From Heliocidaris tuberculata (lineage: Eukaryota > Echinodermata > Echinoidea > Camarodonta > Echinometridae): 64,000 nt of DNA. Of the stretch, positions 13,401-28,400 are shown piece after piece. The notes under the pieces were generated by a model, which was not told the origin of the DNA, searched no databases, and saw nothing but the letters and a program-made list of their open reading frames with translations. Positions within the stretch are counted from its first letter, which is position 1; the number at the start of each line of letters is the position of its first letter. A program made the position numbers and the translations under genes. Location of the stretch: the NCBI GenBank assembly GCA_025618425.1, contig CM046837.1, forward strand, positions 23,653,988 through 23,717,987. The letters run 5' to 3'.

Positions 13401-16400
13401 TAAATGGTAGGGTCCATGATACAGGTACGGTACATGTATTCTAAACAAGTGTCAAATCAGTGGCTGTGCTTGTACGCTAATGGAAGTCAGCTATGTTAGT
13501 ATACATGTGCATGTACTTCCGATTTCTGGATAGACAGTATACAGGCGTATAGAGTCTAAATGCAGCATCAAAGATTTACTACCGCAACACCTCCAAAATG
13601 GCACTGACTTAAAAATTTATGCAAGGATACTGGCAACATATTCATCTAACTGGAATTCAAATTCATGTTTCATTGTGAGCCCCATCCCTCCCCCCATGCG
13701 AAAATGTGATGGGGCCTACATGTACATTTGCACATCGTCATGTATGACAGTCCTACAAGGTCAGATAATTTGCATGCTTGTCGCAGGCTCGTTGAGGAAA
13801 TTTAGCAGTTTCAAAAAGATAGTTTAGAAAAAAAAGCTATTGTATCTTTAAAAAGTAAAAATATAAAACTAACCCACAGTCGACCGTTTATTAAAAGGCC
13901 TTGTTAGTGCACGGCACTACGCACTTCGCATAAATGCACCGATACTACACGCATGCGATCCCCAAGTTAATGCGGTAATGTAATGTGGCAACTGGCAACG
14001 TGATGTACATATACTGCACAACAATGGATTCTGATGATGATGATGAGTAACCGGTTTATCAAACAAAACATGTTTTATTAAGTCCAAGGCCAAATCCAGT
14101 TTGCCAATAACCTACATGTAACATTTCTTAAAACATGAACATGTAGCCAATCTTACCATTCCGAGTGGGATTATCAATTTTGATTGCATTAATATCAATT
14201 TTTCATAGAAACAACATCTGTATAGGTCAGTCAGGTCTTTATCCAAGAAAATTCTGATGCAATGTATGACGCATGAATCAGAAAATATTGAAGCATTTTC
14301 TTCATTAACATTTACTATCTTAACCGAGTTTCGGCCTACTGGATAGAAGATGACGCAGATCTGCGTGTCACATGACTAAGCACATCACATGACACATCTC
14401 AAGGCTGATTATGCTTCTACCAATGTAGTCTCAGTCTAGCCACTATAGCATTATTTTCTTTATATATTAACAGGTATATTGCATGTACAGTATTGTACCG
14501 TAAAGCACATCATTTTTATATCCATTTTGATTTATAAATTTCCAATTTATCCATTTATAAATAATTTCAATGTACAGAGACTGAGAGACTACATGCATGT
14601 ACATGTAGTAGGAAACAATGAATAAGTATTATAAAAAAATTAAACAATTGAATAACTTATTTGGGAAGTTAGAAATGCACTCTCTCAATTAGTTCTTACA
14701 CAGAAATTGTATTTAGTGGTGTCTGACATGTACCACACAACACACGATCAATTGATGACAAAATGACATTACATGTACGCATCAGTATTCTGACTGACAA
14801 AATATTTCTCTGACTCTGATATACATGTAGGGCCCTACTTTTGAGACTATGGATAACTTGGTATTTTGTTGTCGTTCCTCCTTCCTGGTCAAATCAATTC
14901 TCAATATCTACTCAAATTCAGAATGAAAGGAGAATGAAACCCTGGGGAAAAATCAATTTTAATGAAAAGAGAGGATAGAGAGAGAAGCAATTTTAAAAAA
15001 CTTCCATCAAAATCGGTTACGAAATTCAATTCAATTCAATTTCATTCAAATGAGAAAGTTATGAAAGTTTGAAAAGTCTCAATTTACTTTCTATGGCGAT
15101 CCTAAAACTGGCAATGTTGCTTCAAAGTGACAGGCTTAGTAGTACAACTCTCCATATGTTTTGTACACAAAATTTCATATTTTCTCAGTTATCTCTAAAG
15201 ATGCTGCTTGTCTTTTTGTGAACTCAACATATGTTGTGTCAAATACATTTTCTCATGATACATCTTGAGCTAAGAAGGAGACAAGCTGCACCTTGAGAGA
15301 TAATGGGGAAAACATGAAATTTTGTGTATAAAACATATAAAGAGTTGTACTACTAAAAAGCCTGTCACTTTAAAGCAGCATTGCCAATTTGAGGATCGCC
15401 ATAGAAATTAAACTGAGACTTTTCGAACTTTCATAACTTTCTTTCGTAACCGATTTTGATGGAACTTTTTTAAAATTGCTCCTCTCTATCCTCTCTTTTC
15501 ATTAAAATTGATTTTTCCCCAGGGTTTCATTCTCCTTAAATTTACCAGTGCATGTTCCAGGCATAAAACTTGATTAGGCTACATACGTGTACTTGTACTT
15601 GTAGATGTACATTGTAGATGTACATTGTACATGTATCAATGGTCCAGAAATCCTTCTACAAGTGACAAGTTCTTCTTATTGGTCATAGATTGCAAATTTA
15701 GAATACTTCGTGATTCAATGCACAGAACTTTATTTTGAGCCTACCTGCATACATAAAGTCCGCACAGGCAGCAGGGCATCCTTCTTCATTATAATGGTGC
15801 AGAGATAAATGACCAACGAGGGCAGAAGTCACAGTTATATACCCTGAATTCGGTCAACAAAGATCATATGACTACCTCCTTCAATCTTTGGAAGAATTCA
15901 GAATTTAATCTGAATACACTCTCTATTCTGGTCTATAAACACCCACAATCTGACAAACTGATCACGTAAGACGAAGTTCTTTGCAGTGTAAAACCTTCTG
16001 CACAATGTGTTATATTTAATCCATTTTAATCTCTGACTGGCCTTTGTCAACACCGAGGCTTATCAACTGATGAGCGGTTCCAAACTACTTAATGTCAGGT
16101 GTATTTATATCTGTACGAAATAAAAGAACCAGGAATCAGTGAACAAATAAACCCAAAATAATTGGACTTTTCCATCCACCAAGCGTCACGTGTAGTTTGC
16201 ACCAAGTACAGACATAACGGTATATTTTATACAAAAAGATAAATAATGAAAAAAAAAAAATTTACATTATATGAAACAGTTTACAGGTGTGCTATTTTTA
16301 GCACAGACAAATTTGGCTATTGTGATTCAACAGCAGCTACATGCATCCAGTGACTGTGAGTAAGCGAACTGAGCATTGTTTGGGTGAGTGGGCAAGAAGA

Positions 16401-19400
16401 ATAGTTCCCCAGCACTTACTCAGTCATCAAATTTGGGTTATGTTTTGCTGCACACGATAGAAAACTAGATATCCTGCAAACTTATTGTCATCATCATTAT
16501 CACCTTAATTAGTAATCTGTCCAATTTGCGGGTCAAGTGACCCTGACATCTTCCCTAACGAATGTCTTTCCAAGTACCGGTAATCCATTCCTGAGCCAAC
16601 TGCTTCATTCTCTATCAAGCCCTACTACATGTACAAGGTACTGAGAGCTACTTCCTATACTCGTTCCAGGATCTCAAACAAACACAGACGGTCACATGCA
16701 CATTACTACCACGCTAAATAACTGTCCTTTATGAAAAGAGCACGCAGTTCCTGGATGGCATGCACAGATCACAAAAAAAAAAAATTAAAAAATGAACTGT
16801 TTTCCAGGATACCATACAGACAGGGGTCAAACTTTTGCTACATAAGTATTTTTTTTTAGGTAATTCTAATTTTAGAAAGTGAGGGAAGTCATTTCTAAAT
16901 GTACAACCCTTCCATAAATTCTGTTTCGTTGAAGAAACTGATTTTCATTATGTTTTTTACTTTGCAGATACCGTTACGTAATTCACTTGTCGATATGTGC
17001 TAATTAATGTAAAAACCGGCAGAGCACTATGGGTTTTCAAGAGGCGACATCTTGCGATGTTTGTCCTTAATTTTTCTGTGCCAGAATGCCTCATTTTGGG
17101 GACATTCATTTACCGTTTCTCCAGTATATCCTGCCAAGAAGTGAGTACAGCTTGGTGTGAATGTAGTATTAGAATGAGTTATGCAATTGTGGAAATAATG
17201 GATGTTTTAATTTTTGTTCTGAGTGAAATTGACTCTCGCTTGATAAGAAAGTACACGTGTAATGTAGATAGTCTTTTCTGCAGACCATTTGATAAAAGTA
17301 TATAACTATTTGACATGTATTTTACATATCGCTAAGAATAAGCAGTATATCGATATCCAAGGGTATTATTTTTGGGGTTAATTTAGCAGTTGGATATTTA
17401 CAATTTACAAGGAAAAGCTAATTTTGGTGGTTTATTTATGCCCGTATTGATAGACTTTTAATTAATGGTCTGAATTAAGACTAACTATTGCACACGGAGA
17501 TTGTGGGCGTACTGTTAGTTTTTTAACAACACATGGTATAAGAAAGGGAGTGTGAATTTATGTTATATTATATTCTAGTAAAGCAATTATCATGAAGTTA
17601 ATTCTTGTCTTAGTATTTTATGACTATCGATAAAGTCATGCATTTAAAGAGTTTTCTGTATGGGTTTTAATACGAATATTGGTGACTGAAAAGGTGTGTC
17701 ACATCATTTGTTTGAAGGTCAAGAGGAATTATTTGACCTTGTGTTGTCATTTATAAAACCAGAATGTCTTGAAGAGAGATATTTGTAGAAATATTATGAA
17801 AGATACAAGATGCCATTTGGGTGGTTAAATATTCATATATGTATTTAAATTAGTGTTCAATTATGCACGAGAACATGAATATTCAGGCATATGCATTTTC
17901 TGTTTTAGAGGCTATATTATGCATAGAAATGATTTGAGGACAAAGTTATACATATACATGTATTTAGTTTGATATATTTTACTATAGGAAATTTAAGACT
18001 TTAAATTCAGATAAGCATGTTTTATCAGTAAAGGAAAATATTATACGTCTCAAGATGTATGCAACATTTAATGATTTTAGTTTTGAGGTAACAAACCATT
18101 TACATGTACTTGAAACTGATATAAATGAGTCAAGTTGACTTATGTATTTATGAATGCTTCAATTTGTTCTTTACAGATTGAATAGAATAAAAGACTATAC
18201 GATTCCAAACGGGGTATACTGGCTGTTCAGGCTGTTCATCTTTTCTCTCAGCGATCCAACAATTCAATTTCTCACTGCTAACCTGGGATGCGACAGGAAA
18301 GATGACTGATGGAAGTGACCTGAAGTTCAAGCGAAGGGGTGCCAAGTCCAGATTCACGAGGTTCGGCAATGCGACAGAGCTACTCATTTCTGAGGGCCGA
18401 AGTAGGGCGGAGGCACAGAACTCCTTCGAGAGGTATGAGCAGGCATACCAAGAAGTGCAAGATGCTCATGACAAGTTTACCATGACCATTAAAGACGAGG
18501 CAGAGTATGATAGAGAAGAAGTCTGGATGGATGATGTTCAGAAGGATTTTCTGAAGTTACAGTTCAGGTACATTGACTATGTCAAGCTTGATGAAAGTGC
18601 TTTGTCAAGTCCTGCAGCAGAAGACACCACTGTCAATGTTCATCATGGTCATCAAGGGACTGAAGGTTATAATCCTATGCCTGCTGACAGCAGACAAGAG
18701 GTATATGAACAGGAAAGCATGAGCCACTTTAAGCTTGAAAGACCGAAGCTACCAAAGTTCAGTGGAGACATCCGTGAGTACTGCATCTTTAAGTCAGATT
18801 TTGAACATGTCATAGGTAGCAAATGCAACTTCAGAGATGCTTTGATGATTCTTCGCTCATGCCTTCAGGGCAAACCTCTTCAACTCATCCAAGGTATTGG
18901 ACAGGACTATGTTGCAGCTTGGGAGCAGCTAGACACCATATATGGGGATTCCAGATATGTAGCAGACACGATCATCAGTGACATTTCGAAGTTTAGGCCA
19001 CTGAAGCAGGGTGAGGATGCTAGGTTCTGTGAGCTGGTGAATCTAGTGAGGAGAAGCTTCAACACCCTGAATGAGATTGGGAAGCAGAATGACATGGACA
19101 ACAGTCATATGTTGGCCATAATTGAGAGAAAGATGTGTCCTGAAGACCGTAGGCTATGGTTTCGAGACCAGGATTGCAGGTCAGATGTAACTCTGCAGTC
19201 ATTAATGAACTGGATGGCGAAGGAAATGCGAGCTCGCATGAGAGCTTCAGCGCCGCTTCGCAGTGAAGCCAAGCCCAGCAATGTGAACATGGTCTCCAAG
19301 ACAGAGGAGAATCAGTCCAGGAATCAGTCCAGAATGGAGTATAAGTGTTGGGTCTGCAAGAGTGCTACTGGGCACTGGACTGATCAGTGTAGGACTTTCA

Positions 19401-22400
19401 TCTCCAAATCGGCACCTGAGCGATGGAAGATGGTAAAGGACAATCATGCCTGCTACAGCTGTTTAAAGAAAGCTGGACGAGACCACATGATGAGTAACTG
19501 CAAAAGGAGGCGCCGTTGCAGTGAAACCAGGAATGGAGTGCAGTGCTCATACTATCACCATCCATTACTCCACACTGAAAAGAGCATTGCTGATGAAGGA
19601 GGAGTAACAAAGCAAGTTGGAGTAGCTACAGTTAATGCCAATGAATCCCTCCTTCCAGTGGTGGTAGTAGATGTGATCTGCAGTAAACGAACTGTAAAGC
19701 AAGGGAATTTACTCTTAGATTCAGGTGCCCAGATAAGTCTGATCCGTAGTGGGTTCGCTGAGGAGTTGAGTCTTAAGGGAACACCGATCACCATAACGAT
19801 GATTAAGGTTGGTAGAGTTGAGGAGGTTCTCCAAACTCGCAAGTATCGGGTGCTCATCAGAGAAGCAGGGAAAAGCTCCAAGCCTATCACTGTTGATGCT
19901 ATAGGCATACCCTGCATAAGCGAAGATGTTGCAGCAGTTGACTTGGGCCTTCTAGCAAAGAAGCTGAAACTGAAGAAGCAAGATTTGAAGAGAGGTGATG
20001 GAGAGATTGACCTCCTAGTTGGTATAGATCATGCCAGGCTCCATGGTGGAGAAGTGAGAGAAGTTGGATCTTTAGCAGCTCGCAGATCTCCAGTAGGATG
20101 GGTGGTATTTGGCAAAGGACCAACTGATCGTGTCAGCACTAGTGCAGTTCTTCATGTAAAGATCTCAAGCCCTGTGGACCTTACAGACTTCTGGAATTCG
20201 GAGATGATGGGTGTTACGCCAACATCCTGCCAGTGTAAACAAAGCGGTCTGAGTAGACAGGAAGAGATTGAAGAGCAGTTGATTAGAAGTTCATGCAAGA
20301 AGGTAGGAAATCAATGGCAAGTTTCCTATCCTTGGAAGAAAGACCCCAATCTTCTACCAGACAACAGGATACAGGCTGAGAAGATCTTGGTGACTACTGA
20401 AAAGAAACTGGCCAGAAATGAGATGTATGCATCTGCATACGAAGAGCAGATGAAAGAAATGGAAAAGCTGAACTTTTCCAGAAAGCTGACAGAGGATGAG
20501 ATGAATAGTTACGAGGGGCCAGTGCACTATATTTCTCATCATGCAGTGATAAGGCCAGAGAAAAAAAGCACTCCAGTACGAATAGTCTTCAATTCATCTG
20601 CCACTTTTCAAGGTCACACACTCAATGAGTACTGGATGAAAGGACCAGACCTTCTCAACAGCCTTCTGGGGGTATTGCTGAGGTTCAGAGAGAACAGGAT
20701 AGCTGTGTGCGGTGACATATCTAAAATGTACCACAGAGTTCTAGTCCCAGAATCTGACCAGCATGTTCACAGGTTCTTGTGGAGGAACATGCAACTCACC
20801 AGAGAGCCAGATACTTACATCAAGACTGTACTGACATTTGGGGACAAGCCTGCACCTGCCATGGCTCAGATAGCACTCAGGAAGACAGCTGAGGAGGCAG
20901 AAAGTAGACACCCAGAAGCTGCCCAGGTACTTAAAGATTGTGTCTACATGGATGACATCTGTGAGTCAGTGACAGACCTACCTACAGCCCAGAGACTCAC
21001 AGATGAGATTGACAAGGTGCTAGCTGAGGGAGGATTTAAAACCAAAGGATGGTTGTCAAACAAATCCCTGACGGGAAGTACCCAGAAGGAAGGAGAGATG
21101 AGGCTCCTTGAGGCTCTTGCTGAGGAGAAGGTACTAGGAGCTGTATGGGACAACAACAAAGATGTGTTCTCCTACAGAGTAAAAATAGATCTGGAAGAGT
21201 ACTCTGAGGGTGAACCAGAAGGAGAATGGAGCCTCAGCAAAAGAAAGATCTTGAGCCAGATAGCACGAGTATTTGACCCACTCGGCTTTGCAGCAGCATT
21301 TCTGATTCGTGCCAAGATTGGGATGCAGAGACTCTGGGAAAAAGGCTATGACTGGGATGACAAGCTGCCAGAATCAGACCAGAAGTGGTGGATAGACTTT
21401 TTCAAAGAGATGAAGGAGTTGGATGAGGTTAAGTTTGAAAGAAGCCTCACACCAGCAACAGCTGTTACCAATCATCCCATGCTGTGTATCTTTGCAGATG
21501 CATCCCAGGATGCTCTCGGAGCATGTGTTTATTTGAGGTGGCAGCTTGAGAACGGTAATTATGATGTCAGATTTGTCATAGCCAAGTCCAGAGTGGCCCC
21601 ATTAAAGAAGATTACCATACCCAGATTGGAACTACAAGCAGCAGTTATGGCTACACGACTCTTCACCACTGTCATGAAGGAGCTGAGACTGCAAGTTGAA
21701 CAGGTGGTGTTCATGACAGATAGCCAGATTGTTCTATCATGGGTACGGAGTCAGAGAAAACGTTTTAAGACGTTTGTAGCAGTGAGGATCGCAGAGGTTC
21801 AAAGTCAGTCTGATCCTGCCCAGTGGAGATATGTTCCAGGTGACCAGAACCCTGCCGATGATGTGTCAAGAGGTCTGCCAGCAGCAAAGTTAGGAAGCAG
21901 ATGGCAGCATGGACCAGACTTCCTGTACTCTCCAGAAAGTGATTGGCCTGAAGATGAGAGAGCAGTCCTGGATAATGAATCTGTGATGGAAGTGTAGAAA
22001 AAGAAAGTTCATCTTCTCTCCATGGCAACTAATCTAGAAGTCATCAAGAGTGAGAACTTCTCAAGCTGGAGGAGGCTTATACGAGTAGCTGCCTATGTAT
22101 TGCGATTCGTGCACAAACTCAGAAAGGCACGAACAGATGGAGAGAGAGATGACAGCAGCCATTCTCTGACACCGGAGGAGTTAAGAGAGTCAGAGAAAAT
22201 GCTGATCAGAGGGGCTCAAACTACCCTTAGAGCTCGTCTTGAAAAGGGTGAATTCAAGACGCTAAGTCCCTACACAGATGCAGAGGGAATAATCCGAGTT
22301 GGTGGTAGGACAGACAAGGCTATTGTTTCGTTTGATATGAGACACCCTGTACTCCTGCCACGTGATGACAAGATATCGTGGCTCATAACATGTGAGATGC

Positions 22401-25400
22401 ATCAGGATGGACACGGCGGAGTAGCAGCCACAACTGGGAAAGTGAGAAAGCGGTACTGGATACTGCAGGGACACAAACTTGCAAAAACCTGCAAGTTCAG
22501 ATGCACAAAATGTAGAGAGATGGAACACAAAGTAGAGAAACAGCTGATGGCAGAATTACCTGAGCAACGAGTTGCCCCTCATACCCCACCATTCTACAGT
22601 ACTTCATGCGACTACTTTGGTCCATACAGAGTGAAGATTACCCGCAACACGACGGCAAAGTATTATGGGGTAATCTTTACTTGCCTCAGCACGAGGGCAG
22701 TACACCTTGAAATGGCTGCAGACTGTTCAACTATGGACTTTCTTCAAGTGCTTAGAAGGTTTTTTGCAGTTAGAGGTCAGCCCGCATACCTGCTAAGTGA
22801 TAATGGCACACAGTTTATTGGCGCAGATCGAGAGCTTCGTGAGATGGTCAGAGGTTGGGACGTGCAGAAACTCCAAGAATTCTGTGCAGACAAAGGCACA
22901 GTTTGGAAATTCACCACTCCTTCAGCACCTCACCAGAATGGATGTGCGGAGTCGCTGGTGAAAAGCTGTAAATTCGCACTCAAGAAAGCCATCGGAGAGC
23001 AGCGTCTTTCACCGTTTGAGCTTTACACATGCCTGTTAGAAGTAGCCAACCTGGTTAATCAGCGTCCTGTTGGTAGGATTCCTAACGACCCTGATGACGG
23101 AAGCTACTTGTGTCCAAACGACATGCTACTAGGGAGAGCTTCGCGTCACGTACCACAAGGTCCATTCGGAAGTTCGCGAAATCCAAGACATCGAGTTGAA
23201 TATGTTCAGCAAATTGTGGATTCATTTTGGCAACGCTGGACCAGAGATGTCCTACCTTTACTTGTGCCGCGGCGAAGGTGGAACGCAGATCGTCGAAATG
23301 TTCGCGTCGACGACATCGTCATGTTAGCAGATACTAACTCAGTCCGCGGAAAGTGGCTTTTGGGTCGAGTAATCCAAGTGTACCCTGGTCCAGATGGGAG
23401 AGTTCGCAATGTCAGAGTGAAAACCGCTTCGGGAGAGTACCGTCGCCCAATCAGCAAAATGGCTATTATATACCCTGCTGAAGGATATGAAGATGAATGA
23501 ATGTCTTTCGCGATACAGAGGATAGCGAAAACTGATAGAAATGTGTTTTGCATTCATTTGAAGAGTGCATATTGATAAAAGTTTGTTTATGTAATACCGT
23601 TAAAGCATAATTGATGGAGATTTCTTTTGAAATGAAGTTTAAATTTTATAAGAGAGATGCATGAATTCAAGGGTCATTTTTTTTTTCTGCAGCAAATAGA
23701 ATTAGCATGCATAGCAATTTCACACAGTTTCAGCAGTGCTACTCGCGATCAGCTTTACTCGGGATCAGCTCTACTCGCGATCAGCTCTTCTCGAAATCGG
23801 CTCAACTCGCGATAGGCTCTACTCGCGATCAGGTTTTATACTCGCGATCAGATGTACTCGCAACCAGTTTACTCGTGATCAGTTCTTTTTCTAAATGAGT
23901 GTTGTTGTTTGTAGACACTCACAAGTTGTGTTTTCAAATCGCGAGCTAGATGAGACTGAATTTGGCTTCAAAACAGTTTATCAGTGATATTTTGCAACAA
24001 TGAAATCTATTGTGTGTAGGTTGTTGTTTTTTTGGAGGTTGTTACAAATGTTTATATATGCAATTTATATTACCTTCTGACATTATGATACAGATATTGA
24101 TATTTTCATTTATGTATTGAGGCAGGGCCTCATGGGCGGGGGGAGGATGTTTCGTTGAAGAAACTGATTTTCATTATGTTTTTTACTTTGCAGATACCGT
24201 TACGTAATTCACTTGTCGATATGTGCTAATTAATGTAAAAACCGGCAGAGCACTATGGGTTTTCAAGAGGCGACATCTTGCGATGTTTGTCCTTAATTTT
24301 TCTGTGCCAGAATGCCTCATTTTGGGGACATTCATTTACCGTTTCTCCAGTATATCCTGCCAAGAAGTGAGTACAGCTTGGTGTGAATGTAGTATTAGAA
24401 TGAGTTATGCAATTGTGGAAATAATGGATGTTTTAATTTTTGTTCTGAGTGAAATTGACTCTCGCTTGATAAGAAAGTACACGTGTAATGTAGATAGTCT
24501 TTTCTGCAGACCATTTGATAAAAGTATATAACTATTTGACATGTATTTTACATATCGCTAAGAATAAGCAGTATATCGATATCCAAGGGTATTATTTTTG
24601 GGGTTAATTTAGCAGTTGGATATTTACAATTTACAAGGAAAAGCTAATTTTGGTGGTTTATTTATGCCCGTATTGATAGACTTTTAATTAATGGTCTGAA
24701 TTAAGACTAACTATTGCACACGGAGATTGTGGGCGTACTGTTAGTTTTTTAACAACACATGGTATAAGAAAGGGAGTGTGAATTTATGTTATATTATATT
24801 CTAGTAAAGCAATTATCATGAAGTTAATTCTTGTCTTAGTATTTTATGACTATCGATAAAGTCATGCATTTAAAGAGTTTTCTGTATGGGTTTTAATACG
24901 AATATTGGTGACTGAAAAGGTGTGTCACATCATTTGTTTGAAGGTCAAGAGGAATTATTTGACCTTGTGTTGTCATTTATAAAACCAGAATGTCTTGAAG
25001 AGAGATATTTGTAGAAATATTATGAAAGATACAAGATGCCATTTGGGTGGTTAAATATTCATATATGTATTTAAATTAGTGTTCAATTATGCACGAGAAC
25101 ATGAATATTCAGGCATATGCATTTTCTGTTTTAGAGGCTATATTATGCATAGAAATGATTTGAGGACAAAGTTATACATATACATGTATTTAGTTTGATA
25201 TATTTTACTATAGGAAATTTAAGACTTTAAATTCAGATAAGCATGTTTTATCAGTAAAGGAAAATATTATACGTCTCAAGATGTATGCAACATTTAATGA
25301 TTTTAGTTTTGAGGTAACAAACCATTTACATGTACTTGAAACTGATATAAATGAGTCAAGTTGACTTATGTATTTATGAATGCTTCAATTTGTTCTTTAC

Positions 25401-28400
25401 AGATTGAATAGAATAAAAGACTATACGATTCCAAACGGGGTATACTGGCTGTTCAGGCTGTTCATCTTTTCTCTCAGCGATCCAAATTCTATGCTTACAT
25501 GCTGTACATGTGTATGCCTACGTTATAAAGTCAAAGAAAGGTCATTTTGGAAAACCAGCTTGCTGAAATTCCATGTCTCTTTTTAGAAGTCAAATGATCT
25601 ATTAGTAATTGTGCTATTTTATCCTGAACACATTTTAATATTCTTACTTGTTTTCTTAGCATTCAGGAAAATACATACATGTCTAAAATGTGTAAATTGG
25701 GCTAACATGTTCTGTTTTCCCTCCATACATAAACTGGTCTCTACAGATAGCAAACTTTTGTAAGGGTCCCCATACAGCAAGCACAGTTTGAAACAATTCA
25801 GGTAAAGAATAAGAAATTGTTAACTCACTTAAAGCCACTATCAGATTTTTTTTTTTTTTTTTTTTTTTTTTGGGGGGGGGGGGGGGCCTGCACACCCCCT
25901 TTAAAGTTCTACATGTACATGTACATGTACATGTACATGTATGTAAGTACACGACTTAAAAAAATTACTTACACCAATCCCATTTTTCAACTTTGCAAAG
26001 ATACCTGAACAAAAAGGAAAAACTTTCTCTTTCCTTTTATTTCTTTTTGTAAGAGCTTTTTTTAGTAACTTACATGTAGCCCTGAAAAACGTGAAAACCA
26101 ATTTTTGTTTTGCTTATAAAATCAGATGTTTTTTTGAATGGTGCTCCCCCCCCCCCCCATTACAAAAATGCTGGATCTGCCCCTCTAAAGCTGTTGTGAT
26201 CATACAATACAGGGCTCTAACCTAACCAGTTGATTTCCCGATCGTCTACATGTACATATATTTTGACATTTGGGGGGTCTGTGATAGACTTCTGGAAATA
26301 TCTACAAAATTTCAGGGTACATGACTAGGTCAAATTTGTTGGGTCCGGGTGTACTGCACTCTTTCTAGAGTTGAGCGTTGTGTGAAATCACAAGTGATAG
26401 GACTCTCAAACTGGCAACTCCATAATGTGACAATGATGTCATTAAAGCAACTCAATAGACAATAATAAAAAAAAGTGTTACACACAGTTAAAATTTTAAA
26501 GTTAAAGTTTTAAGTTAAAGTTTTATTAAATATTCAATTCAAATATTGACTAATAACTCACTAGGAAAATAATAATGCCTTTTATTTCACACTATGTTGC
26601 AACACCTTGCTATGACCATGCATAATGCATATTGTACACTATGACTCAGAGTCATAACTAGCATTGTTGAGAGATTGGCGAACAAAAGCATGCAACTTAC
26701 AACATGTACTGTACAGGTGTACAAATCTATAAAAAGACCAAATAAACATTTCTTAAATTTTATCTTCAATTTATAATCACTGTCCAGTGTCCAGTCATAC
26801 ACAGTATGTTGGGGTATATAATCCGTACTGCTCATTTTCATCTACATGTATGTAAACTACATATGTCAGATGTACTTGTGTTTAATACTGAAAATGGTAC
26901 AAGTTAGCACTCTGTTTACATGATTTGTGCGTTATATGCACAGTGACTCCACTGAAGCATGATGTTGATATCCACCTCCTTCTGACTCATCAGGTGACTG
27001 GTCACATGACTTTCAGGTGTATTGCATATACTGGTAGTATGACAATACATGTATGTAAGTGTGTGTGAGCAGGTTATTACATAATACACTAAATATAGCT
27101 TGGAAATCACAACAGGGGCAGAGATTTATAAGTACAAAGCTGCAGAAAAGAAGTAAAAAGCATAATGTTTATATTCGCCTCTTTCTGACTCATCAGGTTA
27201 CTAGTCACATGATTTTCAGGTGTATTGCATATATACTGGTAGTATGACAATATGTAAGTTTGTATGAGCAGGTTATTACATAAGACACTAAATATAGCTT
27301 GGAAATTACAAAAGGGGCAGAGATTTACAGGTACAAAGCTGCACAAATGTAGTACATGTACCAGTAACATTGTACTCGTGTTGTAACAAAGTGTATGTAC
27401 ATGTATTGCACCTCCCTGAGAGTAGTAGACATGTACTCAAGGATTTCTGTGATAACACAATACTGTAGGCCCAACATCCTGTGACAAAATAAACTGTGCT
27501 AACCTCCATGTGTACATATTGTGAGCATCCATGTACATGTGTACAATATGTACATGTGATTTAGATGTATTGCATGTAAGGTACTATTTTTGAAAATGCA
27601 TAATGGAAAGTTGTCCAAAAGGTTATAGGAAGCAAATTTTATAGGTGGTAACTGATAACATTCTTTGAAATTCACCTTCTTCATGAAATTTGATGTTTAT
27701 TATGATACAGCATCTACTAGATGATTAAAGATTTCTTTGTATCATGGTAATTGGTAAGAATACATTTCTTGGTAATCTTTGATTAAAATCGACAATAAGA
27801 CTTTCTAGGACAATGTTGATTTTCAAATCTTTCAGAAAGGTCTTCCCTTACATCTTAAACATAAGTTATGAATATTTCAACCACATTCTATGCGATATCA
27901 AATCATGAAATACTATCTTTGAGCAAATTTGTTATAAGGTTATTTTAATTTTTTAATTCTTTGTATTTTACATACTGTACATGTATGTAAGGAGAAACAA
28001 CTTGTGTTTTGATCGATTACAACAACTTTTAACACTCACAACCTTCTTATCCTTTATCAATTTTCCCCTCTAACTTTCCATGATCTTTAAGCGATAAGTT
28101 TCACTTAGTTTTCTGCTTTTATAAAACCAACTTGTAATCTGGGTGGGCCTTCCTTTTACGCACCACTTCAAGTACTTTATGAAATGAATACATTTTGTAA
28201 TTGGCCAAAAAGAGTGAATATTTGTTGTTGTTGATTAAGCCTGAAATAAACCTGTACTACATGTGAACGTGAAATGGCCTAATCTATCTGGACAAAATAA
28301 AAATTCATGTATGCTAATCAGAGAGTAAGTCAGAAATGCTTCAATTGATCCAATTGTTTACTTATAATACATGTAACAAACAAATGTAATTTTAACTTTG

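Larger units (their letters stand above)
16922..25484 (+). mobile_element. Full-length BEL/Pao LTR retrotransposon
   Basis: 8,563 bp bounded by two LTRs of 1,337 bp each that start TGTTTCG and end GATCCA. They are flanked by the 5-bp target duplication AATTC (16917-16921 and 25485-25489). The internal region has a very short leader, a gag-protease-RT-RNase H frame, an integrase frame, an untranslated tail with tandem repeats, and a polypurine tract. Family assignment rests on the BEL-type gag (DUF1759-like), the YMDD RT and the integrase with its C-terminal DUF5641-like region. No envelope-like frame is present. It sits antisense to the host gene in intron 1. Confidence 0.96.

Noticed and set aside
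16997..17305. 102-codon frame in each LTR, repeated at 24223-24531
   Set aside because: Lies wholly within LTR sequence, has no recognisable domain, and appears twice only because the LTRs are duplicated.
23501..24147. Search for an envelope-like gene after the integrase
   Set aside because: Only about 650 bp remain, filled by tandem repeats and the polypurine tract; no frame with a signal peptide or membrane segment.
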